DNA of 44,788 nt from Bacteroidota bacterium (lineage in GTDB: Bacteria > Bacteroidota > Bacteroidia > Bacteroidales > VadinHA17): positions 1 to 44,788 of the forward strand of contig JAAYDB010000093.1 in assembly GCA_012729475.1 (NCBI GenBank), written 5' to 3'. The notes beneath the pieces are model-generated. The model was not told the origin of the DNA. It was given only the letters and a program-made list of their open reading frames with translations, and searched no databases. Shown piece after piece: positions 44,403 to 44,788 of the stretch. The first letter of the stretch is position 1, and every line of letters starts with the position of its first letter. A program made the translations under genes and the position numbers.

Positions 44403-44511
44403 AACATGTGTTTACCGACAAAATTATATGAACTTTTGTTCAATAAAAAATTATTTAGATTAATTTTAAATAAAGACAGGACTGCTCATATGAAATTCAT
44501 GGAGTTAATAA

Positions 44512-44613
44512 ATGAGGAATTTTAAAATTATTAAGACTAGGATAGTAGCTGTACCAGCATCGGATAAAAACATTGATTCATTGATAGATGAACGTTTTGC
44601 TTGTAATGAATAA
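44512..44613 (+). pseudogene. N-terminal remnant of a NifX/NifB-type iron-molybdenum cluster-binding protein
   Basis: An ATG at 44512 opens 33 codons ending in TAA at 44611-44613. The product contains 'RIVAVPASDKNIDSLIDERF', which matches the start of the dinitrogenase iron-molybdenum cofactor family, where the pattern is an IAVPA strand, an '(L/I)DSxxDERFGR' turn, then a cysteine and 'YF'. Here FGRC is replaced by FACNE and a stop, so about 80-100 residues are missing. It is too short to work and is best called a broken gene. The bases that follow (to 44788) do not restore the family in another frame that I can see. Confidence 0.5.
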
Positions 44614-44788
44614 TGAACAAACTATTAGTGAGACAATTGATTTGTTAAAACCATTTTCGCTATTACGGGTTTTATGAATAAAATATTCAAGATGATTACC
44701 TTCGGTGATCCGTCCTTATCCTCACTTCGTTCGGAATATGGATTTTGTTTTTACGCTTATAAAAGCAGAACTTTTAACGCTTAAAAAA
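44614..44788. other. Right-edge sequence without a recognisable gene
   Basis: The last 175 bases are AT-rich. An ATG-led frame of 36 codons (from about 44674) ends near the edge but has no known motif. No RNA gene or terminator is seen. Confidence 0.3.

Noticed and set aside
44674-44784. 36-codon ATG-led frame at the right edge
   Set aside because: It has no recognisable motif and lies in a degraded AT-rich stretch.

Overview
The window is a chromosomal segment of a Bacteroidota bacterium, most likely from the Bacteroidales/Marinilabiliales side of the phylum. The evidence is AT-rich DNA, weak ribosome binding sites, several exact matches to the Bacteroidota -7 box TAnnTTTG (two with TTTG 18 bp upstream), SPII lipoproteins, a PorE-like TPR/propeller/OmpA protein of the type IX secretion type, a BT_3928-type DoxX protein, and an ACT-less phosphoglycerate dehydrogenase with lysine where histidine is usual. 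It is mostly ordinary core genome with two worn edges.

Layout. 1-247: apparent edge of an insertion element (start of an IS66-TnpA-like gene on the minus strand) beside the tail of a broken gene. 248-3051: a lipoprotein, an RlmL-type rRNA methyltransferase, and a SiaB kinase/SiaC pair. 3213-9087: divergent ABCG-type transporter and ClpB. 9095-9792: a minus-strand Hpt-STAS pair. 9949-14093: PorE-like protein, GcvT, ComB. 14197-17470: serC-serA-DUF1015 serine operon, followed by a YggS protein, a GT87-type membrane protein and a dihydroorotate-dehydrogenase-like protein. 20610-22613: three poorly known genes. 22676-27957: UvrA, an ECF sigma factor and a type-I ABC exporter. 28023-28256: a 77-residue unknown. 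28293-36188: a minus-strand run tmk, BT_3928-like, tpiA, a 1503-residue secreted protein, rsmE. 36425-38872: folP-cdaA (c-di-AMP synthesis) facing a secreted unknown. 39267-41865: accessory sugar-type genes (secreted YhcH/DUF386 lipoprotein, D-lyxose isomerase family), a Nudix hydrolase and an OsmC protein. 41991-44402: AmrS radical SAM enzyme, a second YggS protein and a VOC protein. 43881-44788: gene remnants.

Functional themes are signalling by protein phosphorylation (SiaB/SiaC, Hpt, STAS), serine and one-carbon metabolism (SerC, SerA, GcvT, FolP, possibly ComB), nucleotide supply and repair (Tmk, UvrA, Nudix), envelope biogenesis (PorE-like, the 1503-residue protein, lipoproteins, ABC transporters), and c-di-AMP signalling. 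No tRNA, rRNA, CRISPR array or known riboswitch was recognised. No clearly new multi-gene system stands out. The least explained items are the SiaB/SiaC pair without recognisable SiaA or SiaD, the 1503-residue secreted protein, the comB-serC-serA neighbourhood, and the gene remnants at both ends.
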